Origin: Bursaphelenchus xylophilus
Taxonomy: Eukaryota > Nematoda > Chromadorea > Rhabditida > Aphelenchoididae
Assembly: GCA_904066235.2 (NCBI GenBank)
Contig: CAJFCV020000003.1
Location: 3,534,001-3,598,000 of the forward strand
DNA: 64,000 nucleotides
Direction of reading: 5' to 3'
Shown: piece by piece, positions 33,747-46,208 of the stretch
Layout of the letters: each line of letters begins with the position of its first letter
Position numbering within the stretch: position 1 is the first letter of the stretch
Notes under the pieces: model-generated
Told to the model about the DNA's origin: nothing
Database searches by the model: none
What the model saw: only the letters and a program-made list of their open reading frames with translations
Program-made: the position numbers and the translations under genes

Positions 33747-35425
33747 ATGTCAAAGCTCTGCGAAAACTGTGCAAGTTATTTTCTCAGATTTCACCACAAA
33801 TACAAGTATTATGAATCCTTCTGTCCAAAATTATTTCCGGTGAGACTTGCAATTTCAACTACTAATATTCATCTTTTAGTTCATTTCAAAAAAGTTTCTG
33901 CATGTCGTTGCCCAATATCAGCGTTGTACATACGTGGCTAAAGACGCTTGCTGGTTAATGGCTATATATGAGGAAAAATGGAGGGTCAAATTTTCATTTA
34001 TGGGTAAGTCATAGACTAAAATTTGGACACAAAAATTTACTTTTTTTTTTAGGTTATCAGAACGCATATACTTATTTGAAGCACATTCGACCTCTGATCA
34101 GCCTTTTGAAGTTATTTTTGACTATGCGAGATCAGCATTCGAAGCTGGTTTACATCGATTCCTATGGCCGAGTGGAAACAAATCATATTCTGAAAGCGTT
34201 TTATAGTAAGTGCACTTTTTCGAACACAAAAAATATTTTAGAAGCACGAATTCCAGTTGTTTTCCGACATGATTATTGCTGCTCGCAAATATTTTATGAT
34301 ATGATTGCTGATGACTTTGACTATAATCCAGAGCGAATACGAGGATTCGCGAAGCAATTACACCCGTTTGCAGCAAGTAGAGACGATCCTCGGGTATTTG
34401 AAGAGGTGTATGTTGAAGCAACGGGAGTTGGTGATTGTACGTTGATCTTACATGTGTTCCTATTTGTTGTGATGGATGCTCTGACACAATGCTTTTAGAC
34501 TGCAGTTTTGTTCTTGACATAAAGACGAGACATCTGAATAACATCCTGCTTGAGAACCTTCATTCGATTGATCCGTAAGCCTACCTTATAGTGAAAAGAA
34601 AGAGACCTGTCAAACCGAAAATTATGTCAGTCGGTCAGGAAAGTAATGGCGGCTCTTGGAATCACCCCTCATCGTTTGGCGACGACTAGCCGCAGCTGGA
34701 AATTTGGTGCGCGACACTTTTTTCGACGTGACGAAGCATCGTGCTGCCGCGAGCCGCCATTATTTTTCCGACAGACTGATAACTGCTTCTTTTTAGATTC
34801 CCAAACATGCCTTATCTCAAGGTCATAACTTGTCAAATCCAGCCCATCGGGATCTATTTTAATTCCATTGGCTTCTCTTTTTATGAGCAACTTGCCAAAC
34901 GACTGGTTGAAGCGGCTCCAAATTTGAAACGGCTCAATTTGATTTACCACTCACAACTCTACTGCCGAGTAAGTGTTATTGTACTTACAATTAGCAGCCG
35001 CTGTAAATTTATAGGGTGAAGGGATCATGGAAGAGGGTGTAATCGAAGTTTTGACAGCGCTTGGCTATGCAATTCGCGGCCTCAAATTTCATATTGAAAA
35101 TGTGTTCGTAGAGAAGTTGGTGTTCGAGACTGCATTTTTTCTGAATGTAAGATCCATTTGCAAAATTGTTACGTTGAGTTTTTTTGATTTATAGCGTTAT
35201 GATCGTGACGCTTTAAGAAGAGCCCGTCGAAAGATAAATTCTGCTTCAAGCATTCCTTCAATAATTCGTCAGCACTTCTCCGAGAACGATGCCAAAGACC
35301 TCAATTTGGACATTCTGGATCTGCAAGTTTTAGTCGATGGACATTCTTACCCGCGATTCGTTGATAATGCATTCAAAATCTGTGGCGGTCTGTATTTCAA
35401 ATACTTGCATCCGAGAGCAAGATGA
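33747..35425 (+). CDS. tandem-family member C
   Basis: Exons 33747-33839, 33880-34003, 34053-34205, 34242-34436, 34499-34574, 34797-34968, 35015-35146, 35195-35425; family phases; 391 aa. Start chosen to match member B; an in-frame ATG lies 18 nt upstream. Differs from B by scattered substitutions and one missing codon in exon 4 ('VVFRHDYCCSQ' against 'VVFRGYDPCCPQ'). Intron lengths match except intron 5, which holds a 153-bp MITE in place of the 1.79-kb nested element of B. Frame intact throughout. Function unknown; F-box-like and LRR-like segments as in the family description for member A. Confidence 0.8.
34625..34781. mobile_element. TCAGTCTG-family MITE in intron 5 of member C
   Basis: 34627-34779 (153 bp), TCAGTCGGTCAGG / CCGACAGACTGA ends. 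Same insertion point as the nested element in member B. Confidence 0.85.
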
Positions 35426-35973
35426 ACGGTGAAATGAAATGAAGGTAATTATCATTTAAAAACTTTTATTGTATGTGTTAATAAACTTTCTTTCGGGTTC
35501 TTTCCACTTTTTATTGTTGTTGGCTGTATAAAAGATTATTGCTGTTACAATCTTCAGATTTTACTATTGTAAGTAAGGCCCAAGCTGTCAACATCGTTGT
35601 ATTCTTGGTTTACGCGGTTATCTAAAAACTGCTTTTAGACTAGATATAATCGGTTGCAATTAAGGATAGATTTGAGAAAAGCCAATCTATTCGAAGTTCA
35701 ATGACCGAAACAAGTTCTTTGCTATTACATATTGATCGCTACCGGTCCCTGGACTTGGCACAGAAGGCAACGAAAAACGCGGACAATGGGGAACTCCCTC
35801 GCCCGAAACGCTTTCCATTTTTAAATTTCGACAAAAATATTTTTTGAATTTCGAGGGTGCCTTTGTTGCGAATTTCCTTTCCTTTCACCGAACGATCTTC
35901 GTTTTCTTAATTTTTATGTCCGCTTACATATTAGGTCGTTCGTAAAGTTTCTTCAATTCGCAGGTTCAAAATA

Positions 35974-37650
35974 ATGAAGCCAAAGCTGCGGGATACTTGT
36001 ATTTCATACCTACGAGAAGTATTTTCCGATCCCGACGGTGAATTGTGGGACGAGAGAAATTGTCCGTACTTCTTTCCTGTAAGTTGTACCATTCCTGCCA
36101 CGCAAAGGGCAAATATACGATTTGCAATTACAGCTGATTTCTCGTCGTTACTTTGTCCAAACCTTCAGCAATGTAACTCTTTCTTACCGGATGAACGACC
36201 CAAGCGATATTATGGTCACGTACAAAGAAGGTTTTTGCGTCTTCAATGCCTCGGGTAAAGATTTTTGGTGAATGAATTGGCCTTTATATATGGCCTAATT
36301 TTAGATGAGACCGGTAGCATGGAATCACAGCGTCCGTTAATAGCGCTATTACAACTGGCTACATTGGTGCCAGAAGCTGCTTCCTCTGAATGGAACGATC
36401 ATTTGGTCATTCTGAAGAGCCGGTACTGTGACCAATTGCTGCTGATCATCAGGAAGATGTTTGGTAAGGTGTTTTGGCACAAATATACAGTCACACCTCA
36501 GTGCAACGTACGGAGGTGTCGTTGCACCAATTGCTAACAACATAATACTTGCAGCATGTCGAATTCCCATCTCGCTGCTGATCTTCGGGCGAAAAGGACT
36601 GCTTTTTGACGAATTTAACGATCTCATCGCTTCCGAGCCCTCTTATTTTCCACGATTTGTAGTGGGAAGCGCAAGATCGCTCTGTCCTCTGACTGCCAAT
36701 GAAAATGATCCACGGGTTTTTGCATCCATCAGGATCGATTCACCTAGTAGTCGAGATTGTAAGTGTTGTTGTCATAAATAGCATTATTTTAAGACTGTCC
36801 TCACGTCCTGGGCATTAAAACTAAACAAACATGCGGTCATTTGGACAACCTGAATTTGTATGAAGAGTAAGTTGAACACCGGAAAAAAAACGACTAATCT
36901 TACAGTTTGCCGCACATGCCGCATTTGGAATCGCTGCATTGTGCCATTGAGCCAATCGGAGTTCACAACGCAGAAATTGCCAGAGAACACTATGCTGAAT
37001 TTGGTCGGCGGTGGATCAAAGCGGCTCCGAATCTTAAAGTAAGGCCATATTACAGACTCAGCTTTTCAAACAGAGTTTGGAAAGAATGTTTGAAATTTTA
37101 TCAAAAATTTGAATTTCAGGAAATCTTACTTTCTACCAACTGTGACGTCTATTGTGCAGTAAGCCAACTACTTCTGTTTTACTAATAAAGACACCTGAAA
37201 TCCTATTTTTTTAGTCCGTCGAAAAGGCGTTATTGGCACTTGGACGATTTGCCATGGCATTAAAGAGCACTGTAGATGGGCTTACGGAGTCTGTTCCTAA
37301 CACAAAGTTCAGGTTGAAATCCCTGAGAATCCACCTTCCTGAAACCGAGATGGTAAACAATTTAGCTTTATGATACCAGTACCTCTTATTTTACCAAAAA
37401 TGCTCTTCTTTAGAGAGCTATCATCATCAGTGCTCGCCATTACTACGCCGAAACGGAAGATTGCGCTGAATTTATTCCTTTCTCTTCGGATCAAGTCCTT
37501 GAATACTTTGTTACTTCTTATGAAAAGTCCAAGATTTCTGGCAGCACCTCAGCTTTGGACCTCAGGGCAATTAATCTCAGATTTCTCATAAGCGATGGAG
37601 ATCCAGAGGTTGAAAATTTGCACAAGGATGGAATCTTTTTCAAATTTTAG
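35974..37650 (+). CDS. tandem-family member D
   Basis: Exons 35974-36078, 36134-36254, 36305-36463, 36555-36758, 36794-36866, 36906-37038, 37120-37158, 37215-37352, 37414-37650; 402 aa. It has one extra phase-0 intron that splits the usual exon 6 right after 'AAPNLK', so nine exons instead of eight; this looks like an intron gain. Landmarks: 'KLRDTCISYL', 'LISRRYFVQTF', 'RPLIALLQLA', 'CRIPISLLIFGRKG', 'NDPRVF', 'MPHLESLHCAIEPIG'. The exon-5 acceptor is AAG, unusual in nematodes but also seen in members A, E and I. Frame intact. Confidence 0.8.
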
Positions 37651-39063
37651 TAAAGATTTTTGCGTTATTTTACATCAAAATATGTATACTGCATCAATGT
37701 TTATCAATCATAAATGCAAGACTGCACCTTCTTCTCCTAAATTTTCTTTGCTGACTCACTGAACCAATTTTTTGATAAGGGTTAAAAATATAGAATGTAC
37801 TTGTTGCATGTGCTAGGCAGGGGCTTTGAAATACATCTGTTAATTAACTATGCCTAAGCTCCGAGAAAGATTAAATCGGCGACGCACGTCAATCCAAAAT
37901 AGAAGAAAAAATATCCCGCCCCTTTTTGGTGATTCGTTCAAAACGAAATGTCACGATCCGATAAAACGCATTTTCTTATCTTTCTTCTTCCTTTTCGAGA
38001 AAAAACAATTATTTCGGGTGAGAAAAAGTGTCCATAATTCCGCGACATTTCGTCTCTCTTTTAAATCAATGAAAACGATCCGAAGTTTCGAAACGGTTCA
38101 GGAAATGGATTGACGTGCGACGCGCACTGTGAGAAGACAAAAGTTTTCTTTGCTCTGTACAGTTTCTTGCTTTTTGCACCGTGAAACAAGCTTTTCTTGG
38201 CTGTCGCTCGCACTCTGACTTTTTCTATTTCCTACTCATTCATTTTTCGACGGTATACAAAATGCACATGTTCAGGAAAGGCCTGGTAAAATACGTATGA
38301 ATTACTTGTAAAGGTCAATCTATCTGTGTAATTTGAAAATGACCGCTGATTTGAAAGTGTAGCCTTCACACAACACCTTTACATACATTTTTCCGCGTTT
38401 ATTTCCCTCTGACTCACTAAACTACAAATGGCCGTTCGATAAGAAAAAGAGCTCGAGGAACGTGAAGGGAAAGGGAGTTTCACTTATACATATTCTTGTT
38501 GTTTTCTCTCTTTTTTCATTTTGGAACCCGCATTTTGGGCTTTTTGATGGGGAAATCTTTTTTGAAATTTAGACTTTAACATTCGTTAGCACGTTTTCAT
38601 TAATTCTTGTAACATTTACATCTGTTTTTTATACAAGTCTCTCTACTAAAAATCCCGAAAAAATTTCGATCTCGCCAAGAGCGACAAATCGAGGCTGAAA
38701 TCAACATTGAGCCTCCCGCAGATCTTGTTTTTGGTTTGGACCAAATTCGGGATTTTTCTCGACTGGACTTTATGCTGTCTTTGGATAGTAGTAAAAACGC
38801 AAATTAAATATTACATTTACTTTGAATAAACTTGTTTTTTGTGTTTATCCGAGTATTTATTCTTGTTCCTTGTTACGGCGGTCCACACTTGCGTGCAACC
38901 GATTTGCGGGCAGCTAGATGCTATAGTCCTACGTAGATTACGGTAGAAAAAATGCAATTCTAAACGGAAAACGTCGGGTGCCCGCAAAGTGGTTGCCCGT
39001 AAGTGTCGGTTATACAACTTTAAAGGTTTTTTTGATACTGTAATAGGCTCCACGTACATTAAT
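37651..39063. other. intergenic D-E: duplicated spacer without palindrome
   Basis: Contains a copy (about 37870-37990) of the segment at 25690-25800, and 38226-38900, which matches the B-C spacer but lacks P4. No gene. A TATA-like or other promoter element for member E is not obvious. Confidence 0.75.
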
Positions 39064-42000
39064 ATGCTGAAAAAGCTCTCAGATGAATGTCTCAGCTACG
39101 TTTTGCACATCAAGGCTAGACACGAGTTCCGTTGGCGCTCTGAGGTCGCCTGGAGGGATGCGGTAAGTTTAAAGTCATGCTAGAAACACAAAACCTTTCA
39201 TTTCAGTTGATCTCTCCTCGTTTCTTGCATCTTTATTCCAATTATTCCTACTCCCTGCTTGTTCTACAAAGTTTGGGCGCTGGGAGTCGTATGTCGCTGC
39301 AATATGGAAAGAACCTGCATCTTGAAGTTTGCTTTTTTGGATTAGGTGAGTAAATGAGCTAAGACCGGAACTTTTCTTCAAGACGAAGATGGAGGCCCGG
39401 AACATTACAAACCGTTCATTTCAATCCTCGCACTTTTCAAAGCGATCCGAGGAAATAAAAAATCGAAAGAGAGTGCATTAAACGTCAGGTTGCCTGAGGA
39501 GATGCCGATGACTCTTGTTGAGGAGGTGAAAGGTAGGGTAATATGGCAAACATTAACCTATTTTGGGGTTTTTCAAGGTATTTCAAACTGATTTTGTCAG
39601 GAAAGGAGAATAAAGTTAAACTTCTTATTGAGAATTTTAGTTTTTGAACATGATCAGCACTACCAAAAGCCATTCTTTCGAGTATTTTTAGAAAAAACGT
39701 GACGATCGCCGAAGTGCTTACAAGTCATTTTCTGTTGAAGAGGACAACTTTTCGGTCATAAGGAGTCATAATCGCTTTCATTCTTTTCTTTACATTCTTT
39801 TTCAAATTTGCAAACCATGGTATTTTAACCAATAATATTTCAACGAACAGTGCGCCTGTGCGAACCGTGCACCTGGGTTGACAGCGCACCTTAAAAAAAG
39901 AAGATTTTTTGAAAATAATTGAACAAAATTTTGAAAAGTTTTCGCTTCAGGACAGGGAAAAAAGGATTTTTGGCGTGTGAAAAAAGGCAAATATGGCAAG
40001 GGGGGATCTAGGCAAGTTGTTCATTTTTTGTTTGTGAAAAGATAAGTATAGTAAGGGGGATCAACGATGTTTTAACGGGCCGGCCCACGAGCCATGCCTA
40101 GTGCCATGTTATCACAAACCAAAAATTGTTTTTTCCCAGTCCTGCAGCGAAGACATTTCAAATTTTGTCCAACTCTAACAAAAAATCTTTTTTTTTTCAA
40201 GAAGCACTCCGCCCTGATGCACAGTTCGCCCGGGCGCACTGTTTGTGTCAGTTGGACCGCTGGAGCCCAGCCCTCCCGTTTGTGCAGCCGTTTGGCACAT
40301 CGCGATCGCCGAAAATCCGATTTACAACCCCGAATACTTGCGGGGATCACCACGGGATTTGTATCCCATAGCAATGAATCAAGATGATCCTCGAGTTTTT
40401 GAAGAAGTTTTTGTCAAAGTCACAAATCCAGTTGAGTGTAAGTACACAATTTTTTAACGGTTTTAAGACTTCTTGTCAGCAATGTTACAAAGATCTCATT
40501 TTGCGACCAAAATTTCAGATTGTCCATTTGTTTTCAATATCAAAACCAAGCATTTGAATAATATTCTCGTCGAGAGCACGTGGTCGTATGAAAAGTAAGG
40601 TTCTTTTCGATATTTTTATCGCCAAATTAGCTTGCCAATGATGCCATTCCTCGAAATCTTGACTTGTCAAATATGGCCTATTGGAATTTTCGATAAATCA
40701 AGTGGATACTCGTATTACAAAGAAATTTCCAAACGACTTGCTAATCTTGCGCCGAATTTGAAACAAGTGAATTTGGTTTATAATGCGCAAATTGCAACCG
40801 AGGTAAGTGGAACGACTGCTTTGTCATTTTTTTATTTTTTGCGGGGAATATGTAAAGTATCAGTCTGTCGGGAAAATAACGACGGATCGTCGCGCCTCGG
40901 AATCGCTTTGCGACTTCAAGCCGCGGCTGGGAATTTGGTGCGCGATAGCGGCGAGACGAGACATTTTGATGCGACGATCCGCCGTTATCTTCCCGACAGA
41001 CTGATAAATTCGAAGCAAAAAATAGCAAGATTTAGCTGTATTTAAGCCATTGCTTTCTGGCCAAAGCTGGTTGTCATGATTACATATTTTTCTTTTCTTT
41101 TTTTGTAGGCCTACATAAATTTTTAGTTTTTCAAATGAAAGTTTATAGAGCCCTTTTTTAAATTTTTGAGGCCCAAAGATGCCGCAGGATATTTATCATG
41201 ACAAAGATGTTAAAAACAAGTCAAATTCAATCTGTTATAGTAGCTTTAAAGGGGTCTTATAATATGTACAGCGGCGGACTTGATCCATTTGGTTAAAAAC
41301 GTACCATTTTGGATCTGGGAAGTATCAAAAATGCAGCAAAATACTTCGTTCTCCAAGTGAAAAAACTCCGATTTCAAAAGCGCGCCCGCTCTTTTTGTGA
41401 GGGCGCGCATTTCAAAAACCCACTACAATGTTTTTTATTGTAGTGGGAGGTACTTTGCCACATTTTTGATACTTCCCGGGTGCAAAATTATACGTTTTTT
41501 TGCCAATGGATCAGGTCCCTCACTGATATCGAGATTAACTGGTACTCAGTACACATTAAAAAACCTTTATGCTACTTATGGCAGTACACAAAAAAAATGA
41601 GATGAGATCAAGGTCTTACACCTAGAAGTATACTTATAGAAATTTATTACATAGGAAATTTTGGCTAGCCTTGTTCCGACTCAACTTGGCCAGATCAAAG
41701 AATTCTTTAAATTCAGATCGAAATTTCTTGTAAAATTTCCTTATTTCAGTTGAACGGCCAAATGGAACTGGGAGTGAAAACCGCACTTTCGGCCTTTAAC
41801 CAAGCCATCGAAGGACTTCAATGCCATTTGGAAAAAGTTCAGATTCATTTCATACAAATAACTGTCGTATTCTTGGAGAACCGACCATTTGTAGGTTGAT
41901 TTAAGCCCAAATTTTTCAAAAAAAACTGTATTTTAGCTTGACATGATGGAAAGGATTAAAATGCCGCCGAATCCTGGTTATCTGACGATTAGGTCTTTTT

Positions 42001-42167
42001 TGAAAGACTTTGTACTTAAAAATTGCAACAAAAACACGCAAAGCGTAGACACGGCCAATGTGGATGTCGTAACTCGCGTGCGACCATATGAAGGCCCGGA
42101 TTTTCTGGAAAAGACCGCAAGGATTGGCGATGATTTGCATTTCAAGTACAAAATAGAGTCTTCATGA
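39064..42167 (+). CDS. tandem-family member E
   Basis: Exons 39064-39162, 39207-39345, 39383-39532, 40252-40437, 40519-40594, 40631-40802, 41750-41890, 41937-42167; family phases; 397 aa. Exon 4 starts only 8 bp after a palindromic element (39846-40243), and part of its 5' sequence is diverged (rich in Pro), but phase fits exactly and the rest carries 'YNPEYLRGS' and 'DDPRVFEEV'. Introns 3 and 6 are swollen by MITEs. Landmarks: 'KLSDECLSYVL', 'LISPRFLHLY', 'MPFLEILTCQIWPIG', 'APNLKQVNLVY'. Probably functional; exon 4 is the least certain part. Confidence 0.7.
39846..40243. mobile_element. foldback MITE AACAGTGCGCC family (0.4 kb), intron 3 of member E
   Basis: Inverted ends AACAGTGCGCC / GGCGCACTGTT with inverted arms (for example CTTCAGGACAGGGAAAAAA facing its near complement). 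Its right end supplies part of the polypyrimidine tract of the next splice acceptor. Confidence 0.75.
40858..41006. mobile_element. TCAGTCTG-family MITE in intron 6 of member E
   Basis: 40860-41004 (145 bp), ends TCAGTCTGTCGGGAAAATAA / CCCGACAGACTGA, TA duplication. Confidence 0.85.
41267..41525. mobile_element. MITE, CAGCGGCGGACCTGATCCA family, copy 2
   Basis: About 257 bp in intron 6 of member E, matching 7829-8078 in ends and interior words (GGGAAGTATCAAAAATGCAG). The right flank reads ATAT instead of a clean TA. Confidence 0.78.
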
Positions 42168-42480
42168 GACAAAATATTTTTTGTTTGGTGAAAAATGGCT
42201 TTTTGAAGTTACATATCTTCTACATTCCGTGCATCTTCCGTTTTACTGTGATCTGTAGGAGAAGATTTGACCCATTTCTGTCTTTGACCATGGCACATAT
42301 AGCTTGCCGTTTACAAAATTTTCAATCGCTCTGTTTTAATAATTATATTGGAAGACTTTCAAATACTTTATAACCATTTATAAATTTAACGGGCCTTTAA
42401 TTATTTTCTCATTTTTCATCGGTTATTAACCGTGCCATATCTTTATTTTGACGTTGTTTAGCCTATAAAAAGCTTTCAGA

Positions 42481-44045
42481 ATGTCCCCTCAACTGAAAGA
42501 TGGATGCATTGGCTACCTTTTGGAAGCCTTCTTTTACTACGACCTAAAGGCGACTGATCGAAATACGAGCCCCTTTCATCGAATGACCCTGCCGGTACGT
42601 TATAACTTACTTTTTTTTATCTTGGAAATGTAAGTTTTCAGTTGATATCCCGCCGATATTTTGTTCAAATCTTCACAAAGGAATCGTACTGCTATCGCCT
42701 TCAGTTTTATAACTACATTGTAGCCAGACACAACTATCAGCGCGAAACCCAATTTGGCTTGACTGGTAAGAAAAGCGTCGGCGATTTCTCAATTTTTCTT
42801 GGCTTCAGTTCAAGAATCTGGCGTGCCTTTAGTCCATCAGAAACCCATGGTATCGTTGCTGAAAATGATCACCGTAACTCCTGAAGTTGAGCCGCTGGAG
42901 GGCCGAGAGGACTATTGCGTTGTTGTGGATGGAAACGTGGTCAGCGACTCTCGGCAGATCATGAGAATGTTGTACGGTAGGTGGGGGTCGTTTCTTTAAT
43001 TGGAACACAACATTCGCAGCGAATTTTTGATATTCAGACAGCCGAATCCCTGCCCAGTACATGTCTTACTACACGGAATCAGTTGTGACTGCGGAATTCA
43101 ATGACTACGCAGCTCAAGACTTTACTTATCCGGCGCACGCACTTTACGGCGAGTCGGCGCAGTTGTTACCATTTACGCTACATTCAGGAGATCCGAGGAT
43201 ATTCGCTGATGTTGTTGTCACAAATTCGAACGCAATTGATTGTAAGAAATTGGCTTTCTTAAGCATTATTGGATGTTTCAGATGCTCCGCATATCTTTGA
43301 GATCAAAACCAAGAAACTCTCAATTTATTTGGACAATCTTATTTGGTACGATGAGTAGGTTAATAAGCTTAAATTTTAATACTTTTCAGTCTGCCGGAGA
43401 TGCCGTATCTTACCGAGTTGAGCTGCAGTTTTGGGTCAGTTGGACTAACGATTAAAGAGACCGTCGACTTTTACAGCGCAATCGCTGAAAACCTGGTCAA
43501 CTCGTGTCCAAATTTGACTACGATAAAAGTATCATGTCAAGCTCATGTCTCTGGAGATGTAAGTCAAAGAATAATTAAAAAAAACCACGTGTTTTAGGAC
43601 CTCGGAGACGAAACATTGGCGGGCTTGTTTAGGGCTGTCGAATCGGCTTTAGAAGTGCTCAAAAAATATGTAAAAGATGTCATCGTTGACGATTTCTACG
43701 TAGCTGTCAAAATTCCGGAGTCTCGAAGGGTAACTGGACTTTTTTCCTGTTTTCTTAGTAGGGCTTAAAACAGTGAATAATCTATTATGAATTTCTTGAA
43801 CTACATAGCTTTTTTAGGGTGACCTGGACCTGGAGCTCACATTACGCACAGAAGAGCCCGTTCCAGAGCTCTTTGATAATATTTACAGCGATGTTTACAC
43901 TGACTACTACATGAAAATGTTGCATTATTTATATTACAACGAGTCGGATGTTCCGAAGCATTTGCTTGGGAAATGTGTCAGGTTCAGGGCCTTTCTCGAG
44001 GAGGGTGGCGAGTTTGAACCTGGGAAACTTTTGGAAGTCTTCTAA
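42481..44045 (+). CDS. tandem-family member F
   Basis: Exons 42481-42594, 42642-42765, 42809-42976, 43038-43241, 43282-43354, 43390-43558, 43598-43729, 43818-44045; family phases; 403 aa. Compact introns with no insertion. Landmarks: 'LKDGCIGYLLEAFFYYD', 'LISRRYFVQIF', 'TPEVEPLEGRED', 'DSRIPAQY', 'DFTYPAHALYG', 'DPRIF', 'LPEMPYLTEL', and a C-terminal 'YYNESDVPKHLLGK' block shared with members I, J and K, which with F form one subfamily. A TATAAAAA word lies about 15 bp before the ATG. Frame intact. Confidence 0.85.
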
Positions 44046-44407
44046 TTTATCTACAATATTCATTCCACTATTTTAATAATCCTTGATCTCTTACTTTTAC
44101 GGATAAAGCTATAATTTTAGTTATTATAAAACCAGAAATTAGCCCCACCCCTATTTCTGGAACTTTTAGTTGTATGACATTTTTTGTTTTCGTTCGTGGA
44201 AAGACGTCGAAATCGATGCACTCTGTGACGTAGAAGATTATCTCACCGCTGAGAAATATGAGTTTGATTACTTCCGAATCGTTGTTGTTAGATCTAATTT
44301 TTCATAAATGTTGTAAACATATGTTTGAACCTTTCTCTGTTTACATGTTGACTCCAATCACTATAGAAACTGTAAATCCTGTGTTTCACTTTTTTGTGGA
44401 GCTTTAG

Positions 44408-45988
44408 ATGGCAAAGTTACGGGATGAATGTGTAGATTTCTTAATCAAACATCTCGCTATGGCCAGCTACGATGACTTCAACTCTAGCTTCGCTCAATAT
44501 TACCCGTTTTTGGTGAGTCTGTCGGATCAGAAGCCAACAAAAATATTCAATTTCAGATGGTCTCCCGTCGATATTTTACCATTGCTTTGCCCAAAAAATT
44601 GTATACCTACAACTTTTCGCTGGACGGTGTTGGATATCTGCATTTAAAAGTGGAAACAGAAGACGAGTTTTATGATGGGCCTGAATTCGGGATCGAGTTT
44701 GAAATTACTAGTCAGTTCCTAGCACTTTGATTTGCGTTTTACATCCTCATGTTTAGATGAAGAGGAAAGTAAAGTTATTGAGAGTCACCGACCGCTAGTC
44801 ACACTGCTAAAATTGGTTGCTTCCTTCCCTGACGCTTCCGATCATCCAGAAGACTTTTTGGTTAAGCTCAGAGGACCTGATAAATATATCCTTCCAATCA
44901 TCAGGAGCTTAGTCGGTATGTTTGTTGCCAGTCGCCGCTGGAAATATCACCAAAATAAGACTTCTTTATTTACTTTTTAGCAGCCAAAATTGCGCTGGAA
45001 ATCCTCACAGACGCGTGGAACGATGTGGCGTTGCAGGAGTTCTATGACTTAGCATCAAAAGATGTCACGTATCCTCTGCGAAAGTTGAACGGCGAGGCCA
45101 TTAAGTTATGGCAATTTGGCGTAAATGCCGCGGATCCCCGAGTTTTTGAAAAAGTTGAATGCATTCTTTGGCCATTCAAAGACAGTAATTGTAAGGAATT
45201 CTGCAATATATAATATTATAGATTACAAGGTCTACGTATGATGTCGGTAAATTTTCAGATGCCCCGTATCTTCTCAACATTAAAACCCAAAGGCTTCAGA
45301 CGCACTTGAACCTTTTCGTTGAGTCGGATTGGTGAGTTGTAAAGGGGTGGTGGTACATATTATAAATTTAAAAACGAAGGTTTAGTCTCCCGTCTATGCC
45401 CTACTTGAAGGAGCTTTGTTGCTATCACACACCTCGGATGACTAATGACGAATCAAATTTTGAGGAGTATTATAAAGACCTTTCTACGAAGATCTCAAAC
45501 GCTGCAAAAAACCTAGAGAAACTTTCTTTGATCTCCATATTTAAAATCTATACGGATGTAAGTGGACGCTATTGAGAACGTGACCAGGTTGCACATACAA
45601 GACCTTAAAAAAAGTTTTCAGAACTTCGAAAGAGCCATCCAAGCGACTATTCAAGTCATCATGGCTTTGCATGTGTCCATCAGAGGACTTACATCCCATA
45701 TTCCTCCAGGAAAACATGAACTTTCAATACGGATCTTTGTGCGAGATTACGACGTAGGTACCGCTATTCTCTGAATGGTGCCTAATTTTGCAGGGTCTAT
45801 TTTCGACGTGGTCGCTTTCTGGACAGTCTCTCCGGGGACGGATCGATGACTATTTAGAGAAAAATAATATTACCACAAGCTTCGATTTGGGAGATCTATC
45901 AATGACCGTGTGGCAAGACCAAGACATGGAACGATTTCTAATTAACGGTGTTCCAGAGAGAGGCTACCTTCATATTAATCCAGAATAA
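44408..45988 (+). CDS. tandem-family member G
   Basis: Exons 44408-44512, 44557-44710, 44757-44915, 44981-45190, 45259-45331, 45386-45557, 45622-45753, 45794-45988; family phases; 399 aa. Landmarks: 'KLRDECVDFLIKHL', 'VSRRYFTIAL', 'RPLVTLLKLVASFP', 'EFYDLASKDVTYP', 'DPRVFEKV', 'NIKTQRLQ', 'LPSMPYLKELC'. The exon-4 head lacks the usual NRIP word ('AKIALEIL'). The exon-2 donor is GTCAGT. C-terminal part is most like member H. Frame intact. Confidence 0.83.
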
Positions 45989-46208
45989 AATAATTTTTTT
46001 ATGAAATACGAACGAAAAAATTAGTGTGAGAGCCACTGAAATATATTTTGTTATTCTTACATATACATACTATAATATTTGTGTAATCTTTTATCTGTTT
46101 TTTACAGACTTTTTACTTTTTTTTGTTAATGCACAAGACAGAACACAACACACACCGGCATAAAACCTATATTTTCTTTCCTATAGGATTATTATAGCTG
46201 CTTCAGTG

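Noticed and set aside
39847..40251. Exon 4 of member E destroyed by a foldback element
   Set aside because: An acceptor 8 bp beyond the element gives an exon with the exact family phase, so the gene can still be intact.
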